The position numbers and the translations under genes were made by a program. A DNA stretch of 64,000 nucleotides from Cytobacillus oceanisediminis. GTDB taxonomy: Bacteria; Bacillota; Bacilli; Bacillales; Cytobacillaceae. Positions 50,009 to 58,728 of this stretch are shown in pieces. The stretch's first letter is position 1. Every line of letters starts with the position of its first letter. The notes under the pieces are model-generated. The model made no database searches. It was given only the letters and a program-made list of their open reading frames with translations, and was not told the DNA's origin. The stretch spans positions 620,001 through 684,000 of the forward strand of contig NZ_SOEE01000002.1 in the NCBI RefSeq assembly GCF_004366035.1, given 5' to 3'.

Positions 50009-51499
50009 ATGAAAAAAGAGTTAAAAAAGAAGAAAAGTATATCCGAGATTGAATTTGACGAGCTGGAAAGGTCCTTTTCACGATCTCATGATTTTCAAAA
50101 AGTAAAATATAGCAATAGACAAACAGGCCTCTGCTTTTCTTTTATTTATTTCAAAACACTGACTGACCAAAAAATGATCACCAAGAATTTGCTCCCTCAG
50201 CTTCTTCAGGGTGAGTTCAACAAGATCGATGATTTGAAAAAGCTTTTGCCATCGGCAAGCATACAAATTTGTGAGGATCTTTCAAAAGCAGAACATTTGC
50301 TTTTGAATGGATATGTGATGGTAACAGTAGAAGCCGAAAAACAAAAAGCAGCTTTTATGGCTGCTAAATGTTCATATGTAAGAGAGCTGACGCATCCGGA
50401 AGTCGAGCAAACCGTTATTGGACCGAAAGAAGCCTTTGTCGAGTCTTTAGGCAATAATTTGAATTTAATCCGCAAACGGCTGCCCATCTCTGAACTGATC
50501 ATTGAGGAATATATAATCGGAAGCATATCCAGAACAGTGGTGGCCGTTCTCTATATTGAGGGAATCACGAATACAGATTATGTCAGCATGGTTAAAGAAA
50601 GAATCGAAAATATCGATTTTGATGAAATCACTGACAGTTCTTATATTGGACAGCTCATTTCAGATAATAAGAACTCTCCTTTCCCTCAGCTTCTGGATAC
50701 AGAAAGACCGGACAGGGCTGCCGCTGTCCTTGCTGAAGGAAAAATCGTGATCGCCATAGATGGGTCACCGCATGTGCTGATTACCCCTACAACGTTTTCA
50801 GAATTCTTCAGTTCCTTTGAAGATTATTTTTTAAATTGGACTATCGCTTCTTTTGCAAGAATATTGCGGGCCTTTTCTGTTATTTTTTCCATACAGATCA
50901 CGTCCATTTATGTTGCAACGCTTACTTATCACATGGAGCTCATCCCCACGGATTTGTTAGGTACACTTGTGACTTCAAGACAGCATATTCCTCTGCCGCC
51001 TTTCTATGAAGCTTTAATGCTTGAACTGGTAATTGAGCTCTTAAGAGAAGCTGGAGCCAGATTGCCCACCAAAATCGGACAGACAATCGGTATCGTAGGA
51101 GGGATTGTCATTGGGACTGCTTCTGTGCAGGCAGGGCTGACAAGTAATGTCCTGTTAATCATTATTGCATTGGCAGCTCTTGCCTCTTTTACAACACCTG
51201 TTTACAAAATGAATAATACGATTCGATTTCTAAGATTTCCGTTTTTATTTTTTGCCAATTTATGGGGTTTTGTAGGTGTTTTATTCTGTTCCTGCATCTT
51301 GTTGACACATATGATCAGGCTTACCTCTCTCGGAAGGCCGTTTTTGGAGCCGTTTTACCCGCCAAGATACCGGGATTTGAAAGATTCATTTCTCAGATTT
51401 CCGTTTCAGCCTTTAAGGCCGTTGTATTTAAGAACGCAAAATCCGCATCGGTTTCAGCCCCAGCCAAAATCAAAAGTTAAGAGAGACATTGATGAATAA
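50009..51499 (+). CDS. Spore germination protein, GerA/GerAA family
   Basis: A 496-aa A-subunit of a nutrient germinant receptor in the spore inner membrane. A soluble N-terminal region (to about 270) contains the conserved ELIIEEYIIGSISRTVVAVLYIEGI and LLDTERPDRAAAVLAEGKIVI; helices begin near FLNWTIASFARILRAFSVIFS and include YEALMLELVIELLREAGARLPTKIGQTIGIVGGIVIG (read as two halves). The C-terminus has FLEPFYPPRYRDLKDSFLRFP. I chose ATG 50009 because the earlier ATG has no ribosome site. No GerB or GerC gene follows, so it is an orphan subunit. It shows that the host sporulates. Confidence 0.9.
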   Translation: MKKELKKKKSISEIEFDELERSFSRSHDFQKVKYSNRQTGLCFSFIYFKTLTDQKMITKNLLPQLLQGEFNKIDDLKKLLPSASIQICEDLSKAEHLLLNGYVMVTVEAEKQKAAFMAAKCSYVRELTHPEVEQTVIGPKEAFVESLGNNLNLIRKRLPISELIIEEYIIGSISRTVVAVLYIEGITNTDYVSMVKERIENIDFDEITDSSYIGQLISDNKNSPFPQLLDTERPDRAAAVLAEGKIVIAIDGSPHVLITPTTFSEFFSSFEDYFLNWTIASFARILRAFSVIFSIQITSIYVATLTYHMELIPTDLLGTLVTSRQHIPLPPFYEALMLELVIELLREAGARLPTKIGQTIGIVGGIVIGTASVQAGLTSNVLLIIIALAALASFTTPVYKMNNTIRFLRFPFLFFANLWGFVGVLFCSCILLTHMIRLTSLGRPFLEPFYPPRYRDLKDSFLRFPFQPLRPLYLRTQNPHRFQPQPKSKVKRDIDE

Positions 51500-51529
51500 C
51501 AGCCTGGCTCCATGCGCCAGGCTGTTATT
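51495..51529. terminator. Terminator between gerA and the YerD-like gene
   Basis: AATAACAGCCTGGC and GCCAGGCTGTTATT are a perfect 14-bp inverted repeat with a 7-base loop; the plus-strand tail is CTGTTTTCTTTG. The right arm includes the stop of the leftward gene. Confidence 0.85.
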
Positions 51530-52940
51530 CTGTTTTCTTTGATTTGTCTTCCCAAGGTTCAAAGGAAAATGGAATCCCGATCATTTTCGCCGTCATCTCA
51601 TCATAGGACACAAGATCTTTCTTGGACAATTCTTTTAAAGTCTTTTTCCCCATGGCTCGCAAAGCCATTTTGATTTCCTCCGTGCTCGCGGTTAAAAACT
51701 TTTCTGCAGATTTTGTCCCATCTTCGATTTTAAAGGTATCCTTAAATTTACCTTCGTTCCAGACAGCTTGTGTTGGCGGTTCAAAAGGCAGTGAATTCAA
51801 AGTTTGCTTATGGGAGACAGTAAACAGCATAACAGATCCAAGGTAGACAGCATCCGCACCAAGCGCGAGGACTTTTAAAAAGTGACCTGGTGTGAAGAGG
51901 CCGCCTGATACAATTAAGCTGATTTCCCCCTTCTTTTTGCGTTTTTCAAGGTGATTGGATGCTCGGATGAGAGCATGTAAAGTTGGAATTCCAAAATCGT
52001 CTGCCAATAAAGGCGGCGCACCGACAGATGCTCCCTGTCCCCCATCAACTGCTATAAAATCAACGCCCATTTCGATTAAATGGTCAATGTCTTCTTCTAT
52101 TTTTCCTCCTGCCCCTATTTTTGCACCAATTGGAACACCTCCGGTTATACTGCGGAGTTCATCCACCAGTTCCTTTAAATCCTTCAATGTCTGTTTTTCA
52201 AAAAAGTGTTCCATTATATGGGCAGTTTCATTTTCCTTCAGCCCCATTACTTCCCTTGCACGGCCGGTTAAATTTTCAGGAGATATGTTTCCTCCCATCC
52301 CCATTACAGCTCCCTGCCCCAGCTTAATTTCAATCATGTCGGCACGTTTGATGGTTTTTTCTTCCTTCCCCCACTCGGTTTTGGAGAACTGAAGGATATA
52401 CTTTCCTGCACTTTCAAGCTCTTCGGGAAGGATTCCTCCTTCACCGGAATTGATGGCGGTACCTGTATTCTTGGCAGCTGTTGCCAGCGCAATTTTCACT
52501 TGCTCACTCAATGCGATTCCATAGGCCATTCCGCTGATCATCAGGGGGATTTTGATTTTCATTGGTTTTTTCGCTTTTGGCCCGATTGTCACCTTCACAT
52601 CAACATCTTCATCCCCGTCAATAGCAAAGGGCGAAGTCTGTGCAGGAATAAAAGTAATTTCATCAAAATGAGGCCATTTTTTCGAAGAGCCAAATGGGCG
52701 GTGCAGGACATCACCCGTTTCTGCACGCAGGTTATTTTCCAGTGCATTTTGAATGCCCATATGCTTGAAACCAGGGATCAGCTCTATGAGATTTTCCTGG
52801 TAGCTGTCTGTCATAATTATCTTCCCTGCCTGCTTAACGAGCCGCTTCATGATCCAGCGCCAGCCGACCAGCATTAAAATAAAAAAGATAAATAATATAA
52901 AAATCATAGCTAGAGTTGCAATCAATAATATATTTGTCAT
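51525..52940 (-). CDS. FMN-binding glutamate synthase family protein (YerD-like)
   Basis: A 471-aa membrane-anchored protein. One N-terminal helix (about 3-28) precedes the glutamate synthase FMN/TIM-barrel domain: SGMAYGIALSEQVKIALATAA, INSGEGGILPEELESAGK, IEIKLGQGAVMGMGGNI, GAKIGAGGKIEEDI, AVDGGQGASVGAPPLL and SGGLFTPGHFLKVLALGADAVYLGS. The Cys cluster and amidotransferase domains of full GltB are absent, as in the YerD group, whose function is unclear. I chose ATG 52940 with TTTGGAG; the frame is open 27 bases further. It is a single-gene unit. Confidence 0.9.
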   Translation of the reverse strand: MTNILLIATLAMIFILFIFFILMLVGWRWIMKRLVKQAGKIIMTDSYQENLIELIPGFKHMGIQNALENNLRAETGDVLHRPFGSSKKWPHFDEITFIPAQTSPFAIDGDEDVDVKVTIGPKAKKPMKIKIPLMISGMAYGIALSEQVKIALATAAKNTGTAINSGEGGILPEELESAGKYILQFSKTEWGKEEKTIKRADMIEIKLGQGAVMGMGGNISPENLTGRAREVMGLKENETAHIMEHFFEKQTLKDLKELVDELRSITGGVPIGAKIGAGGKIEEDIDHLIEMGVDFIAVDGGQGASVGAPPLLADDFGIPTLHALIRASNHLEKRKKKGEISLIVSGGLFTPGHFLKVLALGADAVYLGSVMLFTVSHKQTLNSLPFEPPTQAVWNEGKFKDTFKIEDGTKSAEKFLTASTEEIKMALRAMGKKTLKELSKKDLVSYDEMTAKMIGIPFSFEPWEDKSKKTE

Positions 52941-53075
52941 ACGTTTTCTCCAAAGATCTTTTAGCATCCATTATTTCCATTGACAGGAAATTTAATCTAT
53001 GACATCTCGGTTTTTGGAATAAACTTGAAGCAGGAAGTAAATTCTATTAAAAATATAATAAAATGAGGTGAAGTG

Positions 53076-53231
53076 ATGGACAAACGTGAGCATATTCAGC
53101 CGGATAGTATGGATGAACAGAATCAAGTTAAAGGAAGTCTTCTTGAATCTATGATGGAGCCTATGGACCAGCTTTCCAAGATTCCTCCTGAAAATACAGA
53201 CCGGAGAACCAGTGATGAAGAGATTAATTAA
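53076..53231 (+). CDS. Small acidic hypothetical protein, 51 aa
   Basis: ATG 53076 follows GAGGTGAAGTG, and the 51-codon frame is closed by a strong terminator 8 bases later. The product opens MDKREHIQPDSMDEQNQVKG and is hydrophilic, Met-rich in the centre (SMMEPM), with no Cys or membrane helix. I do not recognise a family; similar short acidic proteins are often sporulation-associated in Bacillaceae, but there is no direct evidence here. Confidence 0.6.
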   Translation: MDKREHIQPDSMDEQNQVKGSLLESMMEPMDQLSKIPPENTDRRTSDEEIN

Positions 53232-53239
53232 CCAATATA

Positions 53240-53269
53240 GAAAGCCGGCATGATTGGATGCCGGCTTTC
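53240..53269 (+). terminator. Terminator of the 51-aa gene
   Basis: GAAAGCCGGCAT and ATGCCGGCTTTC are a perfect 12-bp stem with a 6-base loop, followed by ATTT. Confidence 0.9.
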
Positions 53270-53291
53270 ATTTATGATAAGGAGTATCTTG

Positions 53292-53625
53292 TTAGCAGTA
53301 GTTAGGCGTTTTTACTTCATTGTTATACTGTTTATGAAAATTTGAGTAGCTGCAGGGGATACGGGCGGGATCAGACAGGTCCAGTCACCGGTCAGTTCCC
53401 TGGCCCTTTTCGTTTTCTTCAAATTTTTTGAATTGCTGTGCTGCAGTTATGATGGTCTACTATGCTGACACCTTCTTTTTTAAATGAATGCAATACAGCT
53501 GTATTCAATTCCACCATTGCCCGATCCTTCAAAGCGAAGATGTGACCTGGTATCCAGCCCCATTAATGAGGCAATCTGCGGGAACACATCATAACGAAAA
53601 TCGTCTGCCGGGCTTTTTGATTAAC
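53292..53625 (-). pseudogene. nos: Nitric oxide synthase oxygenase remnant (C-terminal part)
   Basis: On the minus strand three frames together spell the C-terminal third of bacterial [23 protein letters not shown] in one frame, [20 protein letters not shown] and [15 protein letters not shown] in the next, then FEENEKGQG and [15 protein letters not shown] before a stop at 53292. These match the family order (ARNLADEKRYD..., [39 protein letters not shown] as I recall them). At least two frameshifts and an in-frame stop are present, and the haem Cys region and N-terminus are absent, so no active enzyme can be made. Confidence 0.85.
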
Positions 53626-53640
53626 TTCCATTTTTAAAAC

Positions 53641-53885
53641 GGGGTTTCTTTATCGTCGTAATTCATTTTAATTAACTCTATCCTTCGAGTAAAGGTTCCG
53701 TATTGAGGTGCTTTTCAAAAAACTGCACCGAAATGACAGCCTTTTGACAATGCATATGTCATATAAAAAATTAAAACTCCTCCCAAAATGGCGAGTTTTC
53801 TTTGTTATAAAATTACCCTTACTTATTGAACTAAACACAAGTTAGTTTAAGTACAAGACTTCAAAAATTTTTTTTAATATTAGTA
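53641..53885. other. Intergenic region without a gene
   Basis: I see no coding frame. It holds a stretch (about 53641-53682) similar to 57428-57470, GGTGC/GCACC and TGACA/TGTCA short inverted repeats, and an AAAACTC/GAGTTTT hairpin (about 53775-53800) with a T-rich plus-strand tail. Confidence 0.5.
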
Positions 53886-53914
53886 AGAGGCTGTTAGTCA
53901 CTTTAACAGCCTCT
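53886..53914 (-). terminator. Terminator of tyrosyl-tRNA synthetase gene
   Basis: AGAGGCTGTTA and TAACAGCCTCT are a perfect 11-bp inverted repeat with a 6-base loop, 20 bases after the tyrS stop on the minus strand. Confidence 0.8.
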
Positions 53915-53933
53915 TGATCTGTAAAAATCTATC

Positions 53934-55178
53934 TTATATTTTCACTTTAATAAATTTACGTTTTCCTACCTGTACAATTAAACCGTCAGTGACATTAATG
54001 GTTACTTGCGGATTGTCCACTTGTTTCCCGTTAACTTTTACGCCTCTGTTTTCAATCATCCTTCTTGCTTCGCTCTTAGATGATAACATTTCCAAACCAA
54101 CCAGCAGCTCAACAATTGATGTCTCCTTATTTCCTTTCCACTCTATTACAGGAATATCATCTGGCATTGAGCCTTTCTGGAAGACAGAAATAAAATTATG
54201 TTCTGCCTGCTCTGCAGCATCAATGCCGTGGTACATTCTAACAATTGTCTTAGCAAGCAGCATTTTAGCATCCCTGGGGTGAAGTTTCCCTGTTTCTAAC
54301 TGTTTCTGAGTGGTCTGAATTTGTTCAGGTGAAAAATCTGTTATTAACTCAAAGTATTTTGTCATTAACTTATCAGGAATGGACATTGCTTTCCCGTACA
54401 TTTCCTGCGGGCTCTCATCAATACCAATGTAGTTTTTCTTTGATTTAGACATCTTCTCGACACCATCAAGTCCTTCCAGTAATGGCATCAGCAATGCAAC
54501 TTGCTTTTCCTTTCCAAACTTTTCTTGGAAGTGTCTTCCCATCAGGATATTAAAATGCTGATCAGTTCCACCAAGCTCAATATCAGATTCCAGTACAACA
54601 GAATCGAATCCCTGCATCAAGGGGTAGAAAAATTCGTGTAGAGAAATTGGTTTCCCTAATGCGATGCGTTCTTCAAAATCATCCCTTTCTAATATCCTTG
54701 CCACGGTGATCTTGCCAGCCAATTGAATTACATCCTCAAACTTTAGCTCAGACAACCATTTAGAGTTGTAATGCAATTCGACTTTCTCCATATTAATAAC
54801 CTTTGCAAATTGCTCGAAGTATGTTTTGGCATTGTGTTTCACTTCTTGATCTGTCAATTGTTTTCTAGCAACCGATTTGCCTGTCGGATCTCCAATTTTT
54901 CCTGTAAAGTCCCCAATAATTAGTTGGATGATATGTCCGTTCTCTTGAAACTGCCTCATTTTGTTAAGAACCACTGTATGTCCAAGATGAACATCTGGAG
55001 CTGAAGGATCTAAACCAAGTTTTATTTTTAATGGTTTGTTTTGCAGAACTGACTTGGCAACTTTTGCTTCTAAATCTTCAAGAGGAATAATGTCCTGTAC
55101 CCCTTGTGTGTATATGCTCATTTGTCTTTTTACTTCATTCAACTGTTCAGTATTTAGTTGATTCATAACCTGGTTCAT
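53934..55178 (-). CDS. tyrS: Tyrosine-tRNA ligase
   Basis: A 414-aa class I synthetase. The HIGH motif appears as HLGHT in [19 protein letters not shown], the KMSKS motif as [12 protein letters not shown], and a C-terminal S4 RNA-binding domain as [22 protein letters not shown]. The sequence pattern (long N-terminus, [13 protein letters not shown]) is of the TyrZ-like branch rather than the main TyrS, so a second enzyme may exist elsewhere. GGGAGG precedes the ATG. Expression is controlled by the T-box leader at 55205-55445, which reads uncharged tRNA-Tyr. Confidence 0.95.
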   Translation of the reverse strand: MNQVMNQLNTEQLNEVKRQMSIYTQGVQDIIPLEDLEAKVAKSVLQNKPLKIKLGLDPSAPDVHLGHTVVLNKMRQFQENGHIIQLIIGDFTGKIGDPTGKSVARKQLTDQEVKHNAKTYFEQFAKVINMEKVELHYNSKWLSELKFEDVIQLAGKITVARILERDDFEERIALGKPISLHEFFYPLMQGFDSVVLESDIELGGTDQHFNILMGRHFQEKFGKEKQVALLMPLLEGLDGVEKMSKSKKNYIGIDESPQEMYGKAMSIPDKLMTKYFELITDFSPEQIQTTQKQLETGKLHPRDAKMLLAKTIVRMYHGIDAAEQAEHNFISVFQKGSMPDDIPVIEWKGNKETSIVELLVGLEMLSSKSEARRMIENRGVKVNGKQVDNPQVTINVTDGLIVQVGKRKFIKVKI

Positions 55179-55204
55179 TTGTTATTCCTCCCAAATATTA
55201 ATTA

Positions 55205-55445
55205 AAAATAAAAAACCACGCCCCCAAAAAAGGGACGTGGTTTTGCACGCGGTACCACCCTTGTTGAAGGAATTAATCCTTCCACTCAATGAATAACGGC
55301 TCGCCGTTCTTTGCTAAAACAATCTGGCAAAGAAAGCTCCAGGAATGTAATTCACTGTTATCTGTGTATGGATTTGCACCAACCATCGACTCTCTGGGTA
55401 CAGGGAGATAGCAACTACTGGGTTTCCCATCAACGCTTTTTAATA
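55205..55445 (-). promoter_or_regulatory. Tyrosine T-box riboswitch leader
   Basis: On the minus strand AAGGGTGGTACCGC (55249-55262) is the canonical T-box that pairs with the tRNA acceptor end; a terminator stem (ACCACGTCCC against GGGGGCGTGGT, 55211-55245) with a T run follows. The 5' part has GATGGGAA (about 55425-55432) and AGAGAGTCGATGG, typical of stem I. A UAC triplet at 55398-55400 sits at the specifier position, matching Tyr. Confidence 0.92.
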
Positions 55446-55456
55446 TTTAGTTGTTT

Positions 55457-55942
55457 TCAAAAGTTATTATCCATTATTACTTTTCTTAGGGCTCTGGATA
55501 AATTTTTCTGTTCATCGACGGATAAACCTAAAACTATCTGGACCTCGCCACTATGGAACTTTGGATAAAGGTCCTCCATTACATGTTTTCCCTTATTAGT
55601 TAGAGAAACGTAAGTAATTCTTCTATCCCTGTTATCCGTCTTCCTAAAACATAACTCTTTCTTTTCAAGAGTTTTGGTTATATTACTAATTGTGGCTTTT
55701 GAGACTCCAGCTGACTCAGCTAATTTTTTTGTTTCAATTGATTCCCAAATCCACAAATCGTAAAGCATTGAAAACGCTGTCCATGATAAGCCGTATTGCG
55801 ATAAGACTTCTTGTTCCATCTTATTTCTTAATCCTTGTGCGACGCGATAAATATTGGTGACGACTGAAATCGCATCTAGATTTAGGGAACTAATTGGAAT
55901 TTTAGTTAAGCGATTAATTGTATCTACTTCTTCAGGGAGCAA
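55457..55942 (-). CDS. MarR-family transcriptional regulator
   Basis: A winged-helix regulator of about 161 residues. IETKKLAESAGVSKATISNITKTLEKKEL holds the recognition helix, and RKTDNRDRRITYVSLTNKGK is the wing. The nominal TTG (55942) has its AG-rich site too close; the frame stays open upstream and an ATT codon at 55967-55969 lies 5 bases after a strong GGAGGG, giving a 170-aa product. A GTTAG...CTAAC palindrome upstream suggests self-regulation. The gene lies just upstream of the T-box leader of tyrS; a target gene cannot be named. Confidence 0.88.
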   Translation of the reverse strand: MLPEEVDTINRLTKIPISSLNLDAISVVTNIYRVAQGLRNKMEQEVLSQYGLSWTAFSMLYDLWIWESIETKKLAESAGVSKATISNITKTLEKKELCFRKTDNRDRRITYVSLTNKGKHVMEDLYPKFHSGEVQIVLGLSVDEQKNLSRALRKVIMDNNF

Positions 55943-55994
55943 CTCTCCATCCTCATTAAACGAATGAATAATATCCCTCCTAAATTTCTGAATC

Positions 55995-56017
55995 GTTAGC
56001 TATGATACGATACTAAC
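55995..56017. promoter_or_regulatory. Probable MarR operator, GTTAG-N13-CTAAC
   Basis: A palindromic element centred about 40 bases before the MarR ribosome site, with internal TATGATA/TATCGTA symmetry. MarR proteins usually bind such sites and repress themselves. Confidence 0.45.
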
Positions 56018-56066
56018 AAAAAAAGAAAGTGAGTGCAACACCAAGTTTTGGTTATTAAACTAACAA

Positions 56067-56093
56067 AGCGTTAATCCTTTCAGGATCAACGCT
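56067..56093 (-). terminator. Terminator of the GGDEF gene
   Basis: AGCGTTGATCC and GGATTAACGCT (minus strand) pair with one mismatch over a TGAAA loop; a U-rich TTTGTTAGTTT follows. Confidence 0.7.
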
Positions 56094-56116
56094 AATAATA
56101 ACGTCATATCTTAGAT

Positions 56117-57001
56117 TTATCTGTTCTGTGAAACTTGATAATTATTCTTTCCGTTCTGTTTTGCTTGATACATAGCTCCATCAGCATATTTCAGCAAATT
56201 CCTGACATCCATATTGAAATCATCGCAAAAAGCAATTCCGATACTAGGAGTTATTGAGATAACAACATCCTGTACCGATACTTTATTAGATAGAGTGTCA
56301 ATGATCCGTTCGGCAACATGTTTTGCATTGTCGATTGTCGTTTCCGGAAGTAAAATCGTGAACTCATCACCCGCAAGCCTGGCTACAGAATCCTTACTTC
56401 CCATACAAGCTGTAAGCCTGCTGGCGACTTCTTTTAACAAAAAGTCTCCTAAGTCATGACCAAAGGTATCATTTATTTGCTTAAACCCATCTAAATCAAG
56501 ATACAGTACTGCGACTAGCCCTTTATTGAAATTAGCTGATTCAATTGCATGATTAAGTCGTTCTTCAAATAATCTCCGATTTGGCAATTGGGTTAGAAAG
56601 TCATAATGAGCCATTTGTTTCAATATTCTTTCTGAGTTTTTACGATCGGTTATATCTTGTATTTGAGAAATAAGGAATAATGGCTTGTTCCCTTCCCGCA
56701 CTATGGATACAGATAATAACACCCATACAATCTTCCCGCTTTTATGGACATACCTTTTTTCCATCTCAAAAGAGTCTCTTTTTCCTTCCACTAATTCTTG
56801 TGTGTAAGATAAATCTGTATCTAAGTCCTTTGGATAGGTTAAGGCTTGAAAGTTCGTGGTAAGGAGCTCATCCTCTGTATAACCAGTAATTTTAGTTAAA
56901 GCATGATTTACCTTAATCCATTTTCCCTCTAATGAGACTATCGACATCCCAATCGGAGCAAAAAAAAAGGCCTGATTAAATAAATCTATATTTTTAAACA
57001 T
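56117..57001 (-). CDS. PAS-GGDEF diguanylate cyclase
   Basis: A 294-aa cytoplasmic protein. A PAS domain (about 8-118; APIGMSIVSLEGKWIKVNHAL, then a PAC-like QDITDRKNSER) leads into a GGDEF domain starting HYDFLTQLPNRRLFEERL. The active-site loop reads ARLAGDEF; AGDEF replaces GGDEF, a variant found in active enzymes. FGHDLGDFLLKE and YLDLDGFKQINDT supply metal and substrate residues. The usual inhibitory RxxD site five residues before the loop is absent (GSKD), so c-di-GMP feedback is probably missing. No membrane helix is visible. It likely makes c-di-GMP in response to a signal sensed by PAS. Confidence 0.92.
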   Translation of the reverse strand: MFKNIDLFNQAFFFAPIGMSIVSLEGKWIKVNHALTKITGYTEDELLTTNFQALTYPKDLDTDLSYTQELVEGKRDSFEMEKRYVHKSGKIVWVLLSVSIVREGNKPLFLISQIQDITDRKNSERILKQMAHYDFLTQLPNRRLFEERLNHAIESANFNKGLVAVLYLDLDGFKQINDTFGHDLGDFLLKEVASRLTACMGSKDSVARLAGDEFTILLPETTIDNAKHVAERIIDTLSNKVSVQDVVISITPSIGIAFCDDFNMDVRNLLKYADGAMYQAKQNGKNNYQVSQNR

Positions 57002-57519
57002 ATTTATATCCTTTTTATAGAAAGTTGAAATGCATTCCCAATTTTTTATTTTATCTCATACTAAACTGGCAAGCAATAAATTTCACCTTTCTTGGTTAGC
57101 TTAACAGACAGAAATGGAGTAAAGGAGAACAGAGCAGCAAAAAAAGCATGAGTATTACACACCATTATATAAACCTGCCCCGTTTGTTCAATGAGAGTAA
57201 GATATTGCAGGCAGCCCAAGTGACATTGAAATTGACAGCTGTCTTTGCACTGCATTTTGATGGTACAATACTTATTGTCCATTATAAATTATAAGGTCAA
57301 TTGCTATCTCAAAAACGATAAAATAAGCAAAAAACCTTATAGGAAAATGACGTGTGCTGATTCACACGTCATTTTTTATGTCCTTTATCAGTAAAGCACC
57401 CGAAAACGGACCCTTTATCCTTAGAGTGGAGGCTTCTTTTTCGTCGTTATTCATTCAAATTCTATTGTCTCCAGGTCTATTTTCTTTTACTGCCGATTTT
57501 CTGCCAAGTATCTGTCAAA
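57002..57519. other. 518-base stretch without a supported gene
   Basis: A 73-codon Cys-rich minus-strand frame at 57061-57282 has no ribosome site and no recognisable family. A strong hairpin lies at 57344-57375, and a stretch at about 57428-57470 resembles 53641-53682. CACCCGAAAACGGACCC at about 57386 may belong to the same dispersed repeat. Confidence 0.5.
57344..57377. terminator. Bidirectional terminator
   Basis: AAAATGACGTGTG and CACACGTCATTTT pair perfectly over a 6-base loop with T runs on both sides. It probably ends the PP2C transcript coming from the right, about 145 bases after its stop. Confidence 0.8.
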
Positions 57520-58320
57520 TCAGCCGCTGGGCTTACTTCCTTCATGCTCAGCTTCAATTATCCAGGATATAATGGTCGTACTGTCCCGGACATCCCTATC
57601 TTTTATTAACTTCAATAGCTCACGGACCCCACCCTCATTCCCGAACATGCTAAAGAGATTAAATATTTCTTTTGGTTCAGCAAAGTTGGTGTGGGGACAT
57701 TCTGTCAAGCCATCTGTTGTTAGAAAAATATGATTCCTGCCTCTTCTGAGCTCCTTTGTACCCGAGCTATAACAGGGAACCGGCAAATCAAACGTATTGA
57801 CATTACCCACCCATTCATAAAAACTTCGGTGGTTTTGCTGATATTCGTTAAATGCAGCCAGTTCGGGGTGGAATAAATGCAGAATACAATCCCCGATTGA
57901 TAGCCACCAAAGAAATGAGCCTTTTCTGATCACACATAGGAAAGCTGTTTCACCTTTAATCTTTTTGCATTCCGCCTTGAAATCCTGGCTTTTAAATTGT
58001 TTAAGCAGTAATCCGCCAACCTGTTCAAACACCTCTCCAGGCGGCAGCACTAATAAAGCAATGATTTCCGTTTTCAGTGATTTGACCGTTTGAATAACTA
58101 ACTCAGCGCTTTCAGCTGTAGTATGGGCATCAAGTAAAACAGTAAACTCCCAATCTTCGTTATTACCTATCCATAAAAGGCAGCCGTCTTCATTTTTATT
58201 TTGCCCAGCATTCCTGTTTCCGCCGAAACGCCCTAATACCATTCTTCCGATATGCTGAATGCTTATTTCATCCAGGTAAGGCTCCTCACTGCCAACCCAG
58301 GAGTATTCTAATATATTCAT
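57520..58320 (-). CDS. PP2C-type serine/threonine phosphatase-like protein
   Basis: A 266-aa protein with the PP2C metal motifs in order: NEDG (43-46), LLDAHTTAE in place of the usual DGHG (62-70), SIGDC (141-145) for the GDSR motif, FLTTDGLTE (199-207), and DVRDSTTIISW near 245 for the C-terminal Asp-Asn-x-Thr region. The changes at the DGH and GDS motifs suggest reduced or altered activity. I start it at ATG 58320 behind GGAGGGGG; an ATG 18 bases upstream lies inside that site. It is a single-gene unit and no partner kinase is adjacent. Confidence 0.8.
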   Translation of the reverse strand: MNILEYSWVGSEEPYLDEISIQHIGRMVLGRFGGNRNAGQNKNEDGCLLWIGNNEDWEFTVLLDAHTTAESAELVIQTVKSLKTEIIALLVLPPGEVFEQVGGLLLKQFKSQDFKAECKKIKGETAFLCVIRKGSFLWWLSIGDCILHLFHPELAAFNEYQQNHRSFYEWVGNVNTFDLPVPCYSSGTKELRRGRNHIFLTTDGLTECPHTNFAEPKEIFNLFSMFGNEGGVRELLKLIKDRDVRDSTTIISWIIEAEHEGSKPSG

Positions 58321-58384
58321 CGAAATGGCCCCCTCCATGATTTAACATAATAATATTGTTTAGAAAAAATTTGTCAACAAAAAA

Positions 58385-58402
58385 AAGAACCTCAATGGTT
58401 CT
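58385..58402 (-). terminator. Terminator left by a decayed alpha-glucosidase gene
   Basis: AGAACC and GGTTCT pair over a TCAAT loop, followed on the minus strand by TTTTTTTT. It directly follows the stop codon of the fragment at 58403. Confidence 0.7.
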
Positions 58403-58620
58403 CTAATTAATTAACTCATAAATTCTCGCTTCATGCGGTTGCAATACTTCTTCATTTTCCACCCTATCACTCTTATAAATAAAAAGAACAGCTTCCGGCT
58501 TGTAAATCCATCAAAGGTAAATGTCTGTTTATCATTAAGCAATAGATCCTTATAATCTCCGTAAACCATTACCTCGTTTTGTTTTCTTCGTGCAATCAGC
58601 TTTTTACAGAAATAAAAAAA
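58403..58620 (-). pseudogene. C-terminal fragment of a GH13 alpha-glucosidase
   Basis: In the minus-strand frame beginning near 58620, FYFCKKLIARRKQNEVMVYG then DYKDLLLNDKQTFTF match the helix after the catalytic barrel of oligo-1,6-glucosidases, the same stretch as FHFYKKLIQLRKQNEVIVYG in the intact gene 300 bases away. A shifted frame then gives VENEEVLQPHEARIYELIN before a stop. So it is a degraded tail of a duplicate of the neighbouring gene, or of a divergent relative, with at least one frameshift. Confidence 0.85.
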
Positions 58621-58704
58621 CGGAGCCTTTATCTAATAAACTGCTGCTTTTATTCATCATTATATATATAAGGGATACCTCGTTTCATCATTTCTTCATT
58701 AAAA

Positions 58705-58723
58705 AAAGGACCTAAACAGGCCC
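58705..58723 (-). terminator. Terminator of the oligo-1,6-glucosidase gene
   Basis: GGGCCT and AGGTCC pair with one G-U over a GTTT loop, followed on the minus strand by TTTTTTTAATG. Confidence 0.7.
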
Positions 58724-58728
58724 TATCT

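Noticed and set aside
55311..55568. Plus-strand ORF across the T-box region
   Set aside because: It is antisense to the T-box leader and the MarR gene end and has no family resemblance.
57061..57282. 73-codon Cys-rich minus-strand ORF as a gene
   Set aside because: No ribosome site, no recognisable family, and AT-rich promoter-like sequence directly before the ATG; nothing beyond openness supports it.
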